A stretch of 10,606 nt of DNA. Origin: Treponema sp. UBA1240. GTDB taxonomy: Bacteria; Spirochaetota; Spirochaetia; Treponematales; Treponemataceae. The stretch is from NCBI GenBank assembly GCA_002308875.1, contig DBWK01000085.1, forward strand, positions 1-10,606. Direction: 5' to 3'. The notes under the pieces were generated by a model. It saw only the letters and a program-made list of their open reading frames with translations, made no database searches and was not told the origin of the DNA. The translations under genes were made by a program, and so were the position numbers. Numbering within the stretch: the first letter of the stretch is position 1; the number at the start of each line of letters is the position of its first letter. Below are positions 8,394 through 10,606 of this stretch, in pieces.

Positions 8394-8423
8394 TTGACAG
8401 TCATAGCGATTATTTGATATATT
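8394..8423 (+). promoter_or_regulatory. Predicted sigma-70-type promoter for rpsL-rpsG
   Basis: A perfect -35 box TTGACA (8394-8399) is followed after 18 bases by TATATT (8418-8423), which has an extended -10 TG one base upstream (8415-8416). Transcription would start near 8430, leaving a leader of about 56 bases with AGGAG at 8474-8478 before ATG 8486. The -35 box overlaps a small hairpin, CTGTC (8387-8391) with GACAG (8396-8400). The leader can form a modest GCCGG/CCGGT stem (8447-8451 with 8460-8464), a possible but unproven site for autoregulation. This promoter would let the ribosomal protein genes be expressed independently of rpoBC. Confidence 0.7.
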
Positions 8424-8485
8424 TCTAGTCTACCAATTGTATTTTAGCCGGGGTGCTGACCGGTGGATAATATAGGAGAAGGCTG

Positions 8486-8860
8486 ATGCCTACAATTAAC
8501 CAGTTAATACGTCAGGGACGTAAAACAGCTGCAAACAGAACGAAGTCTCCCGCGCTTCAGTCCTGTCCGCAGAAAAGAGGGGTTTGTACTCGTGTTATGA
8601 CAGTAACCCCTAAAAAACCGAATTCAGCATTGCGTAAAGTTGCTCGTGTTCGTTTAAGTAATGGAATCGAAGTTACTGCATATATTCCAGGTATTGGACA
8701 CAATCTGCAGGAACACTCGGTTGTTCTTATCCGTGGCGGTCGTGTAAAGGACCTCCCTGGTGTTCGTTATCATATAATCCGCGGAACAAAGGATACTCTT
8801 GGCGTAGAAGACAGAAAACGCGGTAGATCAAAATATGGTGCCAAGAAACCTAAGGCATAA
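8486..8860 (+). CDS. rpsL: 30S ribosomal protein S12
   Basis: 124 residues, the full family length. S12 sits at the decoding centre of the small subunit and controls translational accuracy. The start MPTINQLIRQGRK, the CPQKRGVCTRV segment, the TPKKPNSALRK loop (41-51) and GGRVKDLPGVRYH (84-96) are all present. The residues whose substitution gives streptomycin resistance in other bacteria, Lys43 and Lys88, are the sensitive type. Asp89, which is methylthiolated by RimO in E. coli, is conserved. The C-terminus is basic, as usual. AGGAG at 8474-8478 lies 7 bases upstream of the ATG. A strong promoter lies upstream, and the gene is followed after 11 bases by rpsG. Confidence 0.98.
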   Translation: MPTINQLIRQGRKTAANRTKSPALQSCPQKRGVCTRVMTVTPKKPNSALRKVARVRLSNGIEVTAYIPGIGHNLQEHSVVLIRGGRVKDLPGVRYHIIRGTKDTLGVEDRKRGRSKYGAKKPKA

Positions 8861-8871
8861 GGAGGCGTAAA

Positions 8872-9342
8872 ATGGGAAGAAAGAATAAATCTGTTGATCG
8901 TCATGTAATGCCTGATTCAAAGTACAACAGTGTTGTTGTTTCAAAGTTTGTCGGCAGAATGATGCTTGACGGCAAAAAGGCTACAAGCATTCGTATTATT
9001 TATGATGCAATGGACAAACTCAAGGAAAAAACTGAAAAAGATCCTTTGGAAGTTTTCCTTAAAGCACTCGACAATGTAAAACCTGTTGTTGAAGTAAAAT
9101 CACGAAGAGTTGGTGGTGCAACCTATCAGGTTCCTATCGAAATCCGTGAAAGCCGCCGCGAAGCCCTCGCAATGAGATGGGTTATCGCTGCTGCAAGAAG
9201 CAAGAGCGGTCGTGATATGAGCGAAAGACTTGCTGCGGAACTTCTTGATGCTTACAATAACACAGGTACCGCATACAAGAAAAAGGAAGATACCCACAAA
9301 ATGGCTGATGCAAACAAAGCATTCGCACATTACAGATGGTAA
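8872..9342 (+). CDS. rpsG: 30S ribosomal protein S7
   Basis: 156 residues, the typical bacterial length. S7 binds the 3' domain of 16S rRNA, nucleates assembly of the small-subunit head and contacts the E-site tRNA. Recognisable parts are the basic N-terminus (GRKNKSVDRHVMPDSKY), VSKFVGRMMLDGKKATS, the central VEVKSRRVGGATYQVPIEI with RREALAMRWVI, and the C-terminal MADANKAFAHYRW. AAGGAGG (8859-8865) overlaps the rpsL stop codon and is 6 bases before the ATG, suggesting tight translational linkage to rpsL. In E. coli the rpsL-rpsG gap is longer and carries the S7 autoregulatory site; 11 bases cannot hold that structure, so any feedback must act elsewhere. The gene is followed immediately by a terminator rather than by fusA and tuf. 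Confidence 0.98.
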   Translation: MGRKNKSVDRHVMPDSKYNSVVVSKFVGRMMLDGKKATSIRIIYDAMDKLKEKTEKDPLEVFLKALDNVKPVVEVKSRRVGGATYQVPIEIRESRREALAMRWVIAAARSKSGRDMSERLAAELLDAYNNTGTAYKKKEDTHKMADANKAFAHYRW

Positions 9343-9347
9343 TCATG

Positions 9348-9375
9348 AAAAGCTGCCTTTAAGGCAGCTTTTTTT
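9348..9375 (+). terminator. Rho-independent terminator after rpsG
   Basis: The arm AAAAGCTGCC (9348-9357) pairs perfectly with GGCAGCTTTT (9363-9372) around the loop TTTAA, and the T-run continues to 9375. It begins 6 bases after the rpsG stop. It marks the end of the rpsL-rpsG transcript and separates it from the HAD gene. Confidence 0.92.
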
Positions 9376-9435
9376 GTCTGTCGTACTGTTGTGGTAATAG
9401 ACAGATATTGTTTTTATGTTGTAAACTTTTAAGTG

Positions 9436-10104
9436 ATGAAAGACGTTAAGGCTGTAGCATTTGATATTGACGGCACACTGTATGCAAACTGGCGGTTGAA
9501 CATAAAGATAGTTCCGTATTTTATAAAAAATCTGCCGTTCTTTTTGGAATACAGCAAAGTTCGTAAAATTCTGCACAGAACAGCGCCCTTGGCGGATTTT
9601 TATGAGTATCAGGCACGGCTTCTGGCCGACAGAATGCGTATAACCTCTGAAGAAGCAAAAACAAAAATCGAAAATATAATATACAAAGGCTTGGGACGCT
9701 TTTTCCCAAAAATAAAGCCTTATCCGTATCTTGAAGAACTGTTTTCAGGTCTTAAGGCGGGTGGATTTAAAATCGGGATTTTGTCCGACTTTCCGCCGTC
9801 ACAGAAAGGGGATGTGTGGGGACTTGCCAAGTATTGTGACGTAATTCTCGGTTCTGAGTCTATAGGTGCGCTCAAGCCCTCCGTCTACGCGTTCGGTTTG
9901 CTGGCAAAAGAACTGGGCGTTGAGGCGGAATCTGTGCTCTATGTTGGCAACAATATTTCCGCGGATATAATCGGTGCGCACAAAGCCGGCATGAAAACCG
10001 CATATATTTTACCATTTTGGAGAAAATTTTTTAATCTTCCCCTTAATATTGCTGATATTTCTTTTAAAAACTATCGCCAATTACTGAAAATTGTGTTAAA
10101 CTAA
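9436..10104 (+). CDS. HAD-superfamily hydrolase (probable phosphatase, substrate unknown)
   Basis: 222 residues from ATG 9436; a GTG at 9433 would add one residue and cannot be excluded. HAD motifs in order: motif I FDIDGTLY with the predicted nucleophile Asp10 and acid/base Asp12; a helical cap region of the C1 type (about 16-95); motif II Ser117 in ILSDFP; motif III Lys147 in ALKPSVYAF; and motif IV VGNNISADIIGAHKAGMKT at 170-188. Motif IV has Asn172 where GD is common, but Asp177 is kept. Family members mostly hydrolyse small phosphomonoesters in the cytoplasm through an aspartyl-phosphate intermediate; nothing here identifies the substrate. There is no clear Shine-Dalgarno site and no convincing promoter in the 57 bases after the terminator, so its expression is uncertain. 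It may be transcribed with the coiled-coil gene that starts 32 bases later. Confidence 0.88.
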   Translation: MKDVKAVAFDIDGTLYANWRLNIKIVPYFIKNLPFFLEYSKVRKILHRTAPLADFYEYQARLLADRMRITSEEAKTKIENIIYKGLGRFFPKIKPYPYLEELFSGLKAGGFKIGILSDFPPSQKGDVWGLAKYCDVILGSESIGALKPSVYAFGLLAKELGVEAESVLYVGNNISADIIGAHKAGMKTAYILPFWRKFFNLPLNIADISFKNYRQLLKIVLN

Positions 10105-10136
10105 TATAAAGTTTTGAATATAATGGGTGGGATTCG

Positions 10137-10606
10137 ATGCTTTTTACAATGGGAAATATTATAACGCTCGCAGTATGCGTAGCGTTGATACTGATTTTCA
10201 GACAGATTGATTCTAACAACAAATCTATTGATAAAGTAAAAAAATTCACGGACAAACTCAAGATTGACCTTGATGCGTACATTGACGGCAGAAACAAAAG
10301 CCTTCAGGATGCAGCAGTTGACTTGGATGTAAAGCAGCAGCATGCCATTGCGTCAGTAAAACGACTTGAAAAATTTGAAGAAGATTTTACGACCCGGTCT
10401 TCGCAGATGGAAGAAAAGATAAACGGCCTTACAACGGTCGAAAAACGTATTGACGATTACGACACAATCATAAAAAACCTTATTGAAATGACAGCCCGTG
10501 CAGAAGACAATCTCCAGACACTTTCAAATCATTCAAAGCATTTTGACAAAGCTTTTGCAAAAATAAAGGAACTGGAAGAAAAACTTTCAAAGGTTGATGC
10601 ACAGAT
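10137..10606 (+). CDS. Membrane-anchored coiled-coil protein, SpiroCoCo-like (3' end outside window)
   Basis: The frame starts at ATG 10137 and is open to the window edge, giving 156 residues with no stop. GGGTGG (10125-10130) lies 6 bases upstream, which favours this ATG over the in-frame ATG at 10149. Residues about 6-21 (GNIITLAVCVALILIF) form one hydrophobic segment, followed by RQIDSNNKSIDKVKKF. The rest is charged and helical with heptad-like spacing of Leu, Ile and Val and no Cys or Pro, as expected for a long coiled coil. The N-terminal pattern (a membrane helix, then an NNKSIDKVKK-type stretch) resembles, from memory, the spirochaete-restricted family named SpiroCoCo, whose function is not known to me. 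The N-terminus probably sits in the inner membrane as a signal anchor; topology is inferred. Full length and C-terminal domains cannot be seen. Confidence 0.75.
   Translation, partial: MLFTMGNIITLAVCVALILIFRQIDSNNKSIDKVKKFTDKLKIDLDAYIDGRNKSLQDAAVDLDVKQQHAIASVKRLEKFEEDFTTRSSQMEEKINGLTTVEKRIDDYDTIIKNLIEMTARAEDNLQTLSNHSKHFDKAFAKIKELEEKLSKVDAQ

Noticed and set aside
8387..8400. Small hairpin CTGTC/GACAG as a terminator for rpoC
   Set aside because: Only five strong pairs and no following T-run; half of it is the -35 box of the predicted rpsL promoter.
9376..9432. Promoter and ribosome binding site search upstream of the HAD gene
   Set aside because: Fragments such as TTGTGG and TATGTT are present but with wrong spacing, and no GGAGG-like site precedes the start; nothing strong enough to annotate.
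10064..10343. Two minus-strand open frames over the start of the coiled-coil gene
   Set aside because: They overlap the forward frame that has a ribosome binding site, a membrane helix and coiled-coil character; the reverse translations show no domain.

Overview
This window comes from a spirochaete, most likely a Treponema-like species. Three things point there: the RpoB rifampicin region has Asn where most bacteria have Ser (E. coli position 531), as reported for Treponema and Borrelia; rpsL-rpsG directly follow rpoBC with no fusA or tuf behind them; and the last, cut-off gene looks like the spirochaete membrane-anchored coiled-coil family often named SpiroCoCo. The genus is inferred from recalled family features and gene order, not from a search.

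Layout, all genes on the + strand. Bases 1-225 are the end of rplL (ribosomal stalk protein L7/L12). A 180-base spacer with two long hairpins follows. rpoB (406-3942) and rpoC (4029-8327) encode the beta and beta' subunits of RNA polymerase, separated by 86 bases that can form three short hairpins in a row. A 158-base spacer holds a strong-looking promoter (8394-8423). Next come rpsL (S12) and rpsG (S7), 11 bases apart, closed by a clear intrinsic terminator (9348-9375). Beyond it are a HAD-family hydrolase gene (9436-10104) and the start of the coiled-coil gene (10137 to the window edge).

The first five genes are core gene-expression machinery: ribosomal stalk, RNA polymerase catalytic core, and two small-subunit ribosomal proteins. 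The spacers look like the places where stalk protein, polymerase and small-subunit proteins are set to different levels: hairpins between rplL and rpoB and between rpoB and rpoC, and a separate promoter for rpsL-rpsG. The two genes after the terminator appear to be an independent unit with no evident functional link to the others.

I found no mobile element, CRISPR array, tRNA or rRNA, and no sign of a new multi-gene system. The most notable points are the natural-resistance-type RpoB residue, the spacer RNA structures, the shortened str operon and the spirochaete coiled-coil gene.
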